Below, one piece after another: positions 9,741 to 21,500 of a stretch of DNA of 64,000 bases. The stretch spans positions 412,340,159 through 412,404,158 of the forward strand of contig CM066034.1 of assembly GCA_033557465.1 (NCBI GenBank), in the 5' to 3' direction. The position numbers and the translations under genes were made by a program. Within the stretch, counting starts at the first letter, position 1; each line of letters opens with the position of its first letter. The DNA comes from Ichthyophis bannanicus. Taxonomy: Eukaryota; Chordata; Amphibia; Gymnophiona; Ichthyophiidae. Below the pieces are notes generated by a model. It saw only the letters and a list, made by a program, of their open reading frames with translations, was not told the origin of the DNA and searched no databases.

Positions 9741-12700
9741 ATGTCGGGTCCTGGGCCGCCTCCGGCGGGAGAGGCCCAGGGCCAGGGGCCTGCCAAGCCT
9801 GGTGGGCCCCTGCCTATCATTTCGGATCCTGGCTCTGGTGTGGAATCGTTGCCCCAGGCGGGGGCCCCTGGTGTGCCAGGTAGGACTGCGGCGGGCCGTT
9901 GGGGAGGGACCCACACGCCCAGGGGGCTAGGCCAGCTGCCCCCTGGAGAGGGCCCGCTTGGCCCGGCCGGTAGGAGCGTGGAGGCCGGGTGGTGGCAGGG
10001 GGAGGCCCCGGAGGGGCCCTGGGGCTCCGTTCCGAGCCGCCGGGGCAGCAGCAGTGGTGGTGGTGGGTTTCCCCCTCCGCCTCGGGTCCTGGAGGAGGCC
10101 TCTACCTCCTCTAGTGAGGATGAGGCGGAGGGGATGGGCCCACCGCCTTTCCCGGGGCCCGCAAGGGCTCCGGAGGAAGTGGTGGCTGCGGTTCGGATGC
10201 TTCAGGGTCTCCAGGAGGAGGCCACCCTGCTGCAGGCCCAGCTCTCCCATCTAGAGAGCATGCAGGCCCTGGTGCCTGGGGAGGGCTGGCTGCCGTACTG
10301 CCAGCGAGTACGATCCGTGAAGCGAGCCCTTAAGGGTAAGCGCCGGTGGGTGGCTTACCTCAGGGATCAGGGATGTGGGTCCCTCACGGAGGTCTACCAC
10401 CACCAAGACCGCTGGGCCGCTATCGGTGCCGCAGTCCGGGGGGGCCCTCAGGGGTGGGCAGGCAGGTTGGGGCTTACTATCCCCCCTTGGAGTTCCTGAC
10501 CGCTGGGAGACGGGGTGAGCAGAGGGCGCCGGTTTCCTGTGACCCCCCAGCCCTCCGAGGAACAGAAGTCACCTACCAGAGGATGGTCCAGGGTCCTCGC
10601 GGTGTAGAACTGGAGTCGGGGGTTGCTGAGGTTGCTTTACCTTCCCTGCTACAGTCCCTGAGCCAAGATGGCGCCTCGGCGTCTGGGGGCGTGGCTTCGG
10701 CCCGCCCTGCACCTACTGTGATGGATGTGCCTGTTTCTGGGATGGAGCGGGTGTTTTCAGCAGTCCCTGGTATAATGGCGGTTTCTGGAGAGCAGAAGGA
10801 CCGCGGAGTTCCTCTCCACCCTTTGCATGGCTTTTCGCCTTCCCTTGAGCCTCGTCCGGCGTTGGAATCAGCTGATCGGATCTTCCAAGATGGCCGCCGG
10901 GTTGCCCTAGGCGGTGACGTCATTCCGTTGAACGCCGGCCTCCTGATGATCTCTCCGACAAGGGTTTTCCCCAGCTCCGGAGGTGTCTTCCGGGCTTCCC
11001 CAAGCCCCCACTTGCCCTCAAGATGGCCGCCGTGATGTCACTTCCGGGTCTGGCCGGAAGTGTAGTACCGGTGCGGTCTCGGCTTTGGCGGCCGGCTTTG
11101 CAGTGCAGCAGGGGTCTTTTGAGGACTTCACCGGGCTCCCCCGAGGCTCCGATGGTGGGTTCCCACCTCGGGGGAGTGAAGACTGTCAGCTGCTTTCATC
11201 GCGGCGGCTGACACCGGGACCAGCGGAAATTTGTTTGGCTGCCTGCCGTCCACCTCCTGATGTCTGTGGGGCTGCTCCGATGGGCACCGGAGCAGTGGGG
11301 GATGGATCCTTTTCAGCTGTTCCTCCTCGGGCTGCTCTCTTGGCGCCTCCGCAGCCGTGTCTTGGGGAGGGTTTCCCACAGGGAGGGGAGCTGAGGGATC
11401 CTTTGCTGCCTGTGCCCTTGTTAAAGGGCCAGAGCAGCTGTGCTGCAGCATTAGCTTTGCCTGGTTTGGGGGAGCAGGGTGTACGGCCCGGAGGTAGTGC
11501 TGGGTCCCTGCAGGGGTCCCCGCGGGTAGGAGCTGATTCAGCTGCCTCCTCTGTGGTGGGGGGTTTCGGAAGGGTGGCTCGGCTCGCGGGACCCGGAGTC
11601 CCTGCTGGAGCCCGGGCATTGGATCTCCTGCTTCCTGAGACCGAACGTCCGCAGCATCTGCAGTCTGGGTCCGCTGGGGTCACTGGAGGTCCGGTAAGCC
11701 TTGGGGAACAGGGGGGGGAGAGGGGAGGGGGGTTGGGGGGGCTTGCCTTGCTCCCGGGGGCCCTAGGGGACCCTGCGGATGGGAGGATGCCTAGCAGCAT
11801 TGTTGTAGGGGGGGAGTTCGGCGGGAAGGTCGGGGATGGTGGGGGGATTGAGGGTCTGGAGGGGCTCACTGAGGAGGAGCTCCAGACTGCCCTGTTGGAG
11901 GCTCTGGGAAGCCAGGACGGGCGGGAGGGGGCGGCTCGGGCCGTCCATATTGAACAGCTCCTGGAGTCCCGACAGGGAGCCTTGGGAAGGGGGGGGGTTG
12001 GGTGGAGGATCACCGGAGGGGGGTTGGTACGTCTCCCTGCCTCCGTCCCAACCGAATTGGCAGTCCCCAGTCCCACCGCTTCCGCTTCCTCAATGGTTGG
12101 CGCCCCTGGGAATTCACGGGGATCTTCCCAGCAGTCGGTCCCCCGGGCTTCAGGGTCGCAGCAGTCCGTGGGGGGTCCCGCTACTTACTCCGGCGGGGCC
12201 CTCTCGGTCGTTTGCGGAGGCCCTCCGGGGGCCTGCGGGGTCTGTTCCTGGGGAGGGGGGGTGGGGAGCTCCTCCTCGGGGTGGTTCTTCTGGGGGGGGA
12301 GGGGGGGGCGGCGGCGGTTTGCGTGGCGGGGGGGTGAGACCAGGCGCCGCAACGTGGCGCAGATCCGGTGGGCCGGGGAGGGGCCCCCTCCGGCCAGGGA
12401 AGAGGTCCTGAGGATGGTCCTTGGGCTGGGGTTTCTCCCGGGGGACCTGTATGCCTTCATCCACATGAGCAACAGCGTGGAGTACGATGTTAGCTTCATG
12501 CTGAGACGGGGGCTGGAGGTCTTCTGGGACAAATACCAGCAGCAGAGGGGGCAGGGGGGGTGGGCCAACTTTCGCGTTGTGCCTATCTCTCGTCAGGGGG
12601 CGGTACCTGTGACCATCCTATCCCGGAATGAGTCGCTCCCAGGGCAGGACATTCAGTTTTGGCTGTCGCGTCATGCGGTGCTTCTCGCACCCCTGGTTAA

Positions 12701-14002
12701 GGGCGCTGGGCCCCTAGGGGTGTGGGACGGGTCGTGGAAAGGTCGGATCCGTTTGCGTGAGGTGGGTAACGTCGTGCAGCACGTGCCCTCGGCCGGTTTC
12801 CTCGGTCGGGATCGCATCTTGTGCTACTACCCCGGGCAACCTCGCGAGTGTCACCGCTGTGGCTCATTCCGCCATCTGAGCATGAACTGTCCCGAGCAGG
12901 TCTGCACTCGTTGTGGTGGACGGGGTCATGCCTCGGCCGGGTGTTTGCTCATTCGCTGCAACCTTTGCGGGGAGTTGGGCCACCCCTTTGCCCGCTGCCC
13001 CTCCGCGTCACACAATGGACCGGGGGGGGTTGCCGTCACTCCACCTCGGGCTCCTGTGCGGGAGGAGGCTATGGAGGCCCCTCTCCCTCAGGAGGAGACC
13101 GGGGGCCCTAGTGCAGAGGAGTCCATCGAGCCGAGGGAGCCACCCGGGGGAGGGGAGTTGGGTAGGTCGGAGGAGAGGGTTGATGTGGTGGAGGTTGATG
13201 TAGCACGACAGGATAGTGAGTTGAGGGTGGTGCCACCTGAGGAATGGACTACGGTCCCTTCCAAGGGTAGCAAGTCCAAGAGGAAGAAACGGGAGACCTC
13301 CCCATTGTTGGAGTTAGAGCCCGTGTTGGACGTCAATCGTTTCGTCTTCTTGGCTACTGATGTGGCTGAGGCAGATGAGGGCTTGTCTGTGGAGGCAGGG
13401 CCTCCTGTGCGGCGCTCGGTGCGGTTAGCGGCGGAGGCAGCTCCTCTTCCTCAGCGGCGGCCTCAGAAGGCCTCGAAGGCACGCCGCAGTCAGGGTCCGC
13501 CGAAGAGCATGGAAACTGGCTCCCGGCCTCCGGTAGTGGCCCTGGAAAAGCTGCCGGGGCGGGTGAGGGAGGACAAGCGTTTGCCTCCGCGGTTGGGTGC
13601 TGGGCCTTCGCAGGAGCCCCCTGCTGACCCAGCCGCCCCGGCCTCCCCCGCCAGGGTGGGCACTGGTTTTGTTGTCTCGGTCTCTGTCTGGGGACGGGAA
13701 GGGGGAGGAGGCACCGGTGGTGGACCCCACGGAGGAGGTCATTCCTCCGACCCCTGACCTGTATTTTGCCCCCTCGTTCCGTGGGGACTGGACTTGCCCT
13801 CGCGACAGCTTTGCCTGGTGGTCGCGATGGCGCTAGCACCCGCTGGAGTGACTGGGTCGAACAGGAGGAGGAGGAAATCCTCGAGGTGGTCGACGTGGAC
13901 CGTGAGGAGTTGTTCCAGCTTGCGGGCTTGTCCTGCAAGCGGGATTCCGGGGATCCAGGGGTTGGTGAGAAGAGGAGGAAGGGGTCACTACACACGAAAT
14001 AG
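9741..14002 (+). pseudogene. LINE A ORF1 (RNA-binding protein with three CCHC knuckles), frameshifted
   Basis: This ORF1 would coat the LINE RNA and form the retrotransposition particle. ATG at 9741 follows GAGCCAGG and opens MSGPGPPPAGEA, as in copies B and G. Order: Pro/Gly-rich start; acidic EEASTSSSEDE; coiled-coil LQGLQEEATLLQAQLSHLES; basic KRALKGKRRWVAYL; a long low-complexity middle; an EEELQTALLEALG helix; an RNA-binding domain (from NVAQIRWAGEG to IRLREVGNVVQHVPSAGFLG); and three CCHC knuckles coded at 12849-12998 (CHRCGSFRHLSMNC, CTRCGGRGHASAGC, CNLCGELGHPFARC). The C-terminal tail is acidic and basic mixed, ending in HTK at TAG 14000-14002. The frame shifts near 10400, 11000 and 13760. 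About 1,420 codons is long for an ORF1. The domain and knuckle block resembles host ZCCHC3 and Tx1 ORF1 proteins. Confidence 0.8.
10885..11062 (+). promoter_or_regulatory. ETS palindrome, CRE and YY1-like sites inside ORF1 of A
   Basis: AAGATGGCCGCC occurs at 10887-10898 and again at 11020-11031 (YY1-like). TGACGTCA (CRE) lies at 10915-10922. CACTTCCGG and CCGGAAGTG (paired inverted ETS sites) span 11039-11062. The same set recurs at the matching place in every copy that has ORF1. The sites are seen directly; regulatory function is inference. Confidence 0.5.
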
Positions 14003-14004
14003 GT

Positions 14005-17000
14005 ATGGCGTGCACTCCTGCATTCTCGTGCGCCACTATCAACGTGGCTAGCATTTTGACAGACCAGGCGCGGGCTACAGCCTATGATTTTCTTTCCACG
14101 AGCGGGCTGGATGTCATCTTTGTGCAAGAGACCAGGCTCAACTCGCTCGCTAGCCTTCATCAGGCGAAGCGGGAGTGGAGGTGGGGTCCTTCGTACTGGT
14201 CCCTTGCGGCCCAGCCCTACGCAGGAGTGGCGGTTTTGTTCACGTCTAACCGATTTCAGGTGCAGTACGTGTGGGAACTGGAGCAGGGCCGGTGTTTGCT
14301 CTTAGACGGCTTTTGTGGGCCTCACCGGTTTCGTTTTGTGGTGGTCTATGGCCCCCAGTCTAGGTGGGAGCGGAAGGCCCTTTTCAGGGTCATTCGCCCT
14401 TACTTACACACCTCCCGTTTGGTGGTCCTGGCAGGGGATTTTAAACACCACCACCTTGCGTCAGGACCGAGGGGGGAGCATTGCCCTCCGCATTACGATG
14501 GCCATTTTTTGGCTGAGGTGACCCGGATGGCCGATCTGGCGGACGTTTACCACCGGGCTTTTCCACGGTCACCGGGTTACACCTATTCCCGGGGGACCTG
14601 CAGGAGTCCGTATCGATCGGATATATGTGAGTGCTCGGGTGGAGTGTTCCCCGCCGCAGCTGCAGGCGGTTGACTTCTCGGACCATTGCGTCCTCTCCGT
14701 GTCCTTCTTGGCTCACGAGGAGAGCTCAGCAGGGGTCCTGGCCTGTGGCGACTGAATGTGCAGTTGTTAGCAACATCAGAGGTGGTCCAGGAGTTCTTGG
14801 CCTTTCTCGCAGACCAGGAGACCCTGTTGGGCGTTTTTCCTTCCCGTGGCGCTTGGTGGGATGAGGTGAAGACGCGTGCCCGCGAACTCTTCCGCTCCCG
14901 GGGCACCTCCATTGCTCGGTCCCGCTACCTCACCTATACTGTCCTCCGGAGGTCGCTGGACCGTTTGGTGTCTCGAGGGGCAGCGCGGGAGGAGGTGGAG
15001 GAGGTGCGTGTCCAGCTCCGTGGCCTGCTTTACGATCGCCACGCCTCCCTTTGCTTCGAGGGGGCGGCCGGTAGGGTCTCCCCCCCTGACCCCTTCCTGA
15101 CTTGCAGGGAGAAGGTTCAGCGTAGGGAGGTGATGGCCCTGCGGGGCGCGGACGGCACCTTTCACACCTCTCAGGAGGACCTTTTACGTATGGTGGGGGA
15201 ATACTTTTCAGACCTGTTTGGGGATCGTCCCGTAGACCTCACACGTATCCGTGAGTATTTGGGCCTTCCCCCGGTGTATTCGGCTGTGGTTCAGGCGCAG
15301 GTCGATGCACTGGCTGCTCCAATTCAGCAGGTGGAGGTAGAGAGGGCGATTCGTGCCATGCCGTTGGGGAAGGTGCCTGGGCGCAATGGGCTCCCGGTGG
15401 AGTTCTATCGTACTTTCATTGCCCAGCTGGCCCCCTTCCTGACCTCCCTGTTTCAGGAGATCATGGATACGGGGTTTCTCCCGCGGTCATTTCGCGAGTC
15501 TGTCCTGTTGCTGCTCTCCAAGGGGACGGACGATAGCTCTTTGGATTGTTGGCGGCCGCTCTCTCTGTTGAACGCGGACCGGAAGATTTTGGCCAAGTGT
15601 TTGGCCAACCGACTGGTGGAGGGTGTCGGGTGTTTTGCTGTCACCTTCCCAGTATTGTTCGGTTCAGGGAGAGGGGTTCTGGACGCCGCCGTCACGGTTC
15701 GGGAGATGGTCGAGAGAGGCCGGTCTGTTCAACGGGACCACTGGTTGGTCTCCTTGGATCAGTCCAAGGCTTTTGACCGGGTCAATCATCGGTACCTGTG
15801 GGTGGTGCTTCAGTACTTCGGCCTTCCCGCAGGTTTCCTCTTCGTCTTGCAGGTGCTGTACCGAGGGGGGTGAGCTTCCCGTTTATCAACGGGTGGCTCG
15901 GACGGCCTTTTCGTGTCGCCTCGGGGGTGCGGCAGGGGTGCCCTTTGAGCCCCCTGCTGTATGTTTTCTCCCTCGACCCTTTCCTCAGGAGACTGTCCTC
16001 GGGTGGGTTGCGAGGCCTGGAGGCGCCTGGTGCGTCTCCGGTGTCCATCGTGGCCTACGCTGACGATGTCTCAGTTTACGTGGACGGCACCGAGGGGGTG
16101 GAGGCCCTGCGGGAGGCCGTGGAGGAGTACTCGGAGGTGGCCCACTCTGTTGTTAACCACAGCAAGTGCCAGACGCTGTGGTTGGGCCCCTCAGAGGCTT
16201 CCCCGCCTTCCTGCGCCCCCTTTCCTCCTCCCCAGGGGGAGGTCCGCGTTTTGGGCCTCGTCTTCGGTTCGGAGGACTGTGCGGTGTCCAATTGGGCTCG
16301 TTGTGTTGAGTCTGCACGGTGTCGGGTGCTGCGGTGGAGGGGGCGGCGGTATACGTTTGAGGAGAAGGTCACCCTCCTCAAGACGTTTCTGCTTCCCCTC
16401 TTTCTGCACGTGGCCACGGTCTTCGTTCCTTCCGTCGTCCTGTCAGGCGTCCGTCAGTGCTGTCTTTTTCTGTTTTCTGTGGGGTAACCGCATGAACCCT
16501 GTCCAGCGCAACATCGTTTGCCTGGGCCGGGAGCAGGGCGGTTTGGGTATGTTGCACCCCCTTGTCTTCCTGTCCGTCCTGTCTATCGCGTTTCACCTGA
16601 ATCGCATGCGGGAGGGGGGTGGGGTTTGGTGGGTGGCTTCCTACCGGGCATGGTATTCTCGCTTCTGGGAGCAGTGGGAGGGGGCGTCCTCGGTCCCCCG
16701 TGTGCGTCGGAGCAGGGAACAGGCCCCATCGTATGTGTTTCAGATGGTGGGGCTCATTCGGCGGTGGGGGGTGACCGACCCGCTCGCCCAATCTCAAGGG
16801 CGGAAAGGCTTGTATCGGATGGTTCTCGCCTCCCACTTTCAACCACGGTGGGCCCTGCGGGACTGTCCGGCGGACACGATGCAGCGGGGCCTTCAGCAGT
16901 TGAACTCCCCTCGGCTGCCGAAGAAAGTTCGGGATGTAGCCTGGTTGTCTTTCCACGGGCGTTTGTACGTGAGGGACAACCTCAAGTACAGGTCACAGGC

Positions 17001-17400
17001 CGAGCGGAACTGTCCGAGGGCGGGTTGTGAAGAGCAGCCGGAGACCATGGAACATTTCCTCCGGCAGTGCCCTTATAATGTGGAAGCCTGCCGGTTGGTG
17101 TCCGCTGCTCTTCACCTGCCCGATCTTGCCCTCCTCACGTATGCGGAGTGGGTGTACGGGGCCTGGTCCTTTCCCCCAAGGCAGGACTCCGAGACCCTCT
17201 ACCTCGTCACGGCCGTAGTGCGCTACCACCTGTGGCGTGCGCGCGGTTATGCCTCGGCCCGGGGGTTGGTCCTGCCCCTCGACGAGGTGGTGCGGGACAT
17301 TCTGGAGGACGTGTCCGGCATGGCGCAACGCGAGAGGAGGGCGGTTGAGGCCCATCGTTGGGAGCGTCTGTGGCGTCACCTCACCCTCTGTCCCCCGTGA
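14005..17400 (+). pseudogene. LINE A ORF2: endonuclease and reverse transcriptase, frameshifted
   Basis: ORF2 nicks the target and reverse-transcribes the RNA from the nick. ATG 14005 lies two bases after the ORF1 stop. The endonuclease has CATINVASI, VIFVQETR, VVVYGPQ, a GDF box near 14434 broken by one extra A, and SDH at 14678-14686. The RT has RPLSLLNADRKILAK, SLDQSKAFDRVNHRYLW, RQGCPLSPLL and the catalytic YADD at 16056-16067. The C-terminus holds a zinc motif CPRAGCEEQPETMEHFLRQC (about 17009-17070). Frameshifts fall near 14450-14680, 15630, 15870 and 16480. The stop is TGA at 17398-17400. About 1,130 codons is normal for this branch. Confidence 0.85.
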
Positions 17401-18403
17401 ATCCGGGGGGGAGGAGGGTTTGGGCTGGGTAATCCTCAGTTCCATGGGGGGGGCTAGGGATGGGGGAGTCCTCATGGTCTGTGGGGGGGGGGCTTGTAAC
17501 AGCTGGCCATTCCTCCTACGTGCATCCTGCTCCACCATCCGGCAGTACCGGGTTTTTTGTTGTTTTTGTTTTGATTCTGTTTCTATTGTTTATGTTGTAT
17601 TGCTTTGGGTTTGTTTGTGGGCCTTTGTTGGGGAAATGGGCCAGAGGGATGCCTTGTTGTTTCTTTTGTTTGTGTGGGGTTGGTGTGTTTCATTTGGGGT
17701 AGGTGGTATATGTAGGGGGGGGGTTCGTGGGTGGGTTTAGGGGTGAAGGCTGGGGAGTTTGTCCATGTATTGTGGGATTGATGAGGGGAATGTTTTGGGG
17801 GGGATGTGGGTGGGGGTGGGGTTGTGGGGGTGTTATTTGTTGTAAATGGGGATGTATTGGTGATTGTTGGGGTGGGGGGAATATTCACATCTGTATTGTT
17901 GGTGTTTTTGTTTTGTTGGGATGGGTTGGGTTGGGGGTGTTGGGGGAGCTAGGACATTTGTCCCGGACATTGTTGACTGTTCCTTTTGTTGCAGTGGGTG
18001 GGGCTTTGGGGCAGCTGGACATTTCTGCAAAGGACATTGCTGCGTTTTGCCTTTGTTGGGGTGGGTGGGGTTTTGGGGCAGCTGGACTTATGGACAGGGA
18101 CATTGCTGAGTTTTGATTTTGTTGGGGTGGGTGGGGGTTTTGGGGGTACTGGACTTCTGGACATTTCGCTTTGCCTTGGTACTCTTTTGGACTGTGTTGT
18201 ACTGCTGTTTGGGGGGGTTGGGCACGGGGGTTGGTTTGCTGGGTGTGGTGGTGGGTTGGGGTGGGTCACGGGGGGGTTGGTTCCTTGTCTGTGCTTTGTC
18301 GGGGTGGGTGGGGGTTTTTGGGGGGTCTGGGACTGTTTTGGATTTGTGTGTTTTTCATTTGTTTTTGTATATTGTTGCATGTTTCCTATTAAAAATTTCC
18401 CCC
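17401..18403 (+). repeat. LINE A 3' UTR: G/T-rich with 66-bp tandem repeat
   Basis: About 1 kb of strongly G/T-biased sequence follows the ORF2 stop. From 17952 a GGACATT...TTGTTGGGGTGGGTGGGG unit repeats with starts at 17952, 18017, 18083 and 18151 (65-68 bp). Many GGG runs could form G-quadruplexes in the RNA. The last 200 bases are conserved among all copies and end TTAAAAATTTCCCCC without poly(A), so this end probably serves as the recognition signal for reverse transcription. Confidence 0.8.
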
Positions 18404-18521
18404 ATCCTGTCAGCTGACTTGTCACTTCCTGTTTCCTGTTCCTGTGAGTGGCCGTGAGGGAGGTTGGTGCTGCTGGAGCTCCTGCTGGGGAGTAGGGCCC
18501 TGCTTGCTTGCGTGAGCCAGG

Positions 18522-21500
18522 ATGTCGGGTCCTGGGCCGCCTCCGGCGGGAGAGGCCCAGGCCCAGGGGCCTGCCAAGCCTGGTGGGCCCCTGCTTGTTC
18601 ATTCGGAACCTGGCTCTTCTTTGAGGTCGGTGCCCCAGGAGGGGGCCCCTGGTGTTCCAGGTAGGACTGCGGTGGGCTGTTGGGGAGGGACCCACGCGCC
18701 CAGGGGGATAGGCCAGCTGCCCCCTGGAGCGAGCCCGCTTTTCCTATCTGGTAAAGGTGTGGAGGCTGGGTGGTGGCAGGGGGAGGCCCTGGGGGGGCCC
18801 TGGAGCTCTGTTCCGAGCCGCCAGGGCAGCAGTAGTGGTGGTGGTGGGATTCCCCCTCCGCCTCGGGTCCTGGAGGAGGCCTCTACCTCCTCTAGTGAGG
18901 ATGAGGCGGAGGGGATGGGCCCACCACCTTTCCCGGGGCCCGCAAGGGCTCCGGAGGAAGTAGTGGCTGCGGTGAGGATGCTTCAGGGTCTCCAGGAGGA
19001 GGCCACCCTGCTGCAGGCCCAGCTCTCCCATCTCGAGAGCATGCAGGCCCTGGTGCCTGGGGAGGGCTGGCTGCCGTACTGCCAGCAGGTAAGAACTGTG
19101 AAGCGGGCCCTAAAGGGTAAGCGCCGATGGGTGGCTTACCTAAGAGCTCAGGGATGTGGGTCCCTCACGGAGGTGTTCCAGCATCAGGATCGCTGGGCCG
19201 CTATAGGTGCCACAGTCCGGGGGGGGCCCTCGGGGGTGGGCAGGCAGGCTAGGGCTCGTTATCCCCCTCTGGAGTTTCAGGCTCCTGGGAAGAGGGCTGG
19301 GAAGATGGCTGGCTGTCTTGTGCCAGCTGCATGTGCCCCGCAACCCCTATTAGCTCCCGCTTACCGGAGGGTGCTGGCGGATTCCCGGAGTCTGGATGTG
19401 GAATCAGCGGTGGATGGAACCGGCTTGCCTTCCCTGATGCACTCCCTGCACCAAGATGGTGCCTCAGCGTTTGGGGGCGTGGATTCCGGCCCCCCTGTCC
19501 CTCCGGAGGCTGCTGTGTCCTTCCCGATGGTGAAGAAGGTGATGGAGGCGGTTCCTGGAAATAATCCTGTGGTTGGAGAGAGGATGAGCTGCGGAGTGGA
19601 TCCCCACCCTTGGCGGGCATTTTCGCTCGATTTTGGAGTTCCTCCGACGTTGGAATCAGCTGCTGTAACTTTCCAAGATGGCCGCCGGGCCGGTGTCAGC
19701 GATGACGTCACTCCATTTGACGTTCGTTTTCCGATGGCCAACCAGCAGAGGGCTTCCCCAGTCGAGGAGGTGTTCCCCGGGCTTCCCCAAGCCCCACCTG
19801 GTTCTCAAAATGGCCGCCGGAGTGGCAGTGATGTCACTTCCGGGTCGGCCCGGAAGTGTGGTACCGGAGTGATTTCAGCGGTGGATGCTGCTTCTGTCGG
19901 GCGGAGGGGGTCTCTGGAGGGCTTCCCCGGGCTCCCCCGAGGCTCCGGAGGTGGGTTCCCGCCTCGGGGAAGTGAAGATCGCCGGTCTGGTTTGTCGGGG
20001 CAGCATCGGGAACCGGAGCACTTCACTCCTGCTGCCGGTCAGCTGTTCTCTACCTTGCAGCAGTCTCAGCGTTCTGCCGACGTCCCTTCTGCTGCCTGTT
20101 TCCCGTCCTTCACAGCTGGTCCTGGAGTTGCCTTTGGGTCGGGGGATCCGAAGGCTGGTTCTCCTCAGAGTGCCCCTCTTTGCACTGATCAGCTGGCTCC
20201 TCCACGACTGCCCTTTGGCCCGTTTCCGCAGGGAGAGAAGCTGTCTTCAGGGAATCCTTTGCTGCCTGTGCCCTTGTCGGAGGGACAGAGCAGCCCTGCT
20301 GCATCCTCTGTTTTGTTTGTTTTGGGGGAGCAGGATGCACGTCGAGGAGGCAGTGCTGGATCCCTGCAGGGGTCCCTGTGCTTAGGGTCTGATCCTGCTA
20401 CATCCTCTGCTGTGGGGGGGCTTAAAAAGGGTGGCTCGGCTCGCGGGACAGGAGTCCCTGCTGGAGCCAGAGCAGGCGGGCACCTTGTTCCAGCCCAGGA
20501 GCAACTGAGCCATCCGCAGTCTGGGTCCGCTGGGGGCACTGGAGGTCAGGTAAGCCTTGGGGAAGGGGGGGAGCGGGGAGGGGGGTTGGGGGGTCTTACC
20601 TTGCTCCCGGGGGCCCCATGGGACCCAGCGGTAGGGGGGGTGTCCAGCAGTATTGCCTTGAAGGGGGTGGATGGGCTTCTGCAGATGGGTCAGGGACCTG
20701 TTTTGGATGGGGAGGTGGCTCAGCCGGCACAACCAGTGCTAGAGCTGCATTGTGGGGGGGTGGAGGCCTCTGGTGGGTCTACGGGTCTAGAGATGGCTGG
20801 GGGGGCCGAGGGGGTTGCCGGTCCCTTAGGGGACGTTGGTACGAAGCAATGTGGGGAGGGGGAGGGACTGCGGTCCTTCCTGTGGTGGTGGGGGGGGGAA
20901 GCCCAGGTTGCAGCCTCAGGAATGGGAGGGGGGGTCGGAGGTGGTAGAGGGATTGTGGGCCTGGAGGGCCTTTCCGAGGAAGAGCTACAGACTGCCTTGT
21001 TGGTGGCTTTGGGCAGTCAGGATGATCAGGAGGGAGCGGCTCGGGCTCTCCATATTGAACAGCTCTTGGAGTCCCGGCAGGGGGCCTTGGGGGAGGGGGG
21101 GATGCGTAGGGGGTCCTTGGAGGGGAGGCCTGGGAGTCTCCCTGCCTCGGCTTTGGCTCCGTTGGTGGTCCCCAGCCCCACCGACTCACAGTTGTTGGGG
21201 GTTGGGGATCCAGGGATATCGCAGGGGTCTTCCCGGCGGCCACTCTCCTGGGCCTCCGGGTCGCAGGGGTCGGTGGGGGGTTCTGCTACTACTCCGGCGG
21301 GGCCCTATCGTTCATTTGCGGAGGCCCTCCGGGGGCCAGCGGGGTCTGCTCCAGTGGGAGGGGGTGGGGGGGCTCCTCCTCGGAGAGGTTCTTTTGGGGG
21401 GGAGGGGGGTGGCGGAGGTTTGCGTGGCGCAGGGGGTGAGACCAGGCGCCGCAACGTGGCGCAGATCCGGTGGGCCGGGGAGGGGCCCCCTCCGGCCAGG

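Larger units (their letters stand above)
9617..18403 (+). mobile_element. LINE copy A, full length, Tx1-like, about 8.8 kb
   Basis: Copy A starts at a C-run (9617-9621) followed by ATCCTGTCAGCTGAC and has about 120 bases of 5' UTR. ORF1 (9741-14002), a 2-base gap, ORF2 (14005-17400) and a G/T-rich 3' UTR follow, ending TTAAAAATTTCCCCC at 18403. The next copy (B) begins directly at the same C-run with ATCCTGTCAGCTGAC. There is no poly(A) tail. The gene order, CCHC ORF1, apurinic-type endonuclease plus RT ORF2 and non-poly(A) end fit the Tx1 branch of L1-like LINEs. Both ORFs carry frameshifts. Confidence 0.85.

Noticed and set aside
11186..12076. Long antisense frame opposite ORF1 of copy A (and similar ones in other copies)
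   Set aside because: High GC and low complexity remove stops on both strands. The frame is not kept between copies and has no domain.
12849..12998. Host gene ZCCHC3-like protein
   Set aside because: The CCHC and RNA-binding block resembles ZCCHC3, but it is followed two bases later by an endonuclease-RT ORF and is repeated in four copies, so it is LINE ORF1.
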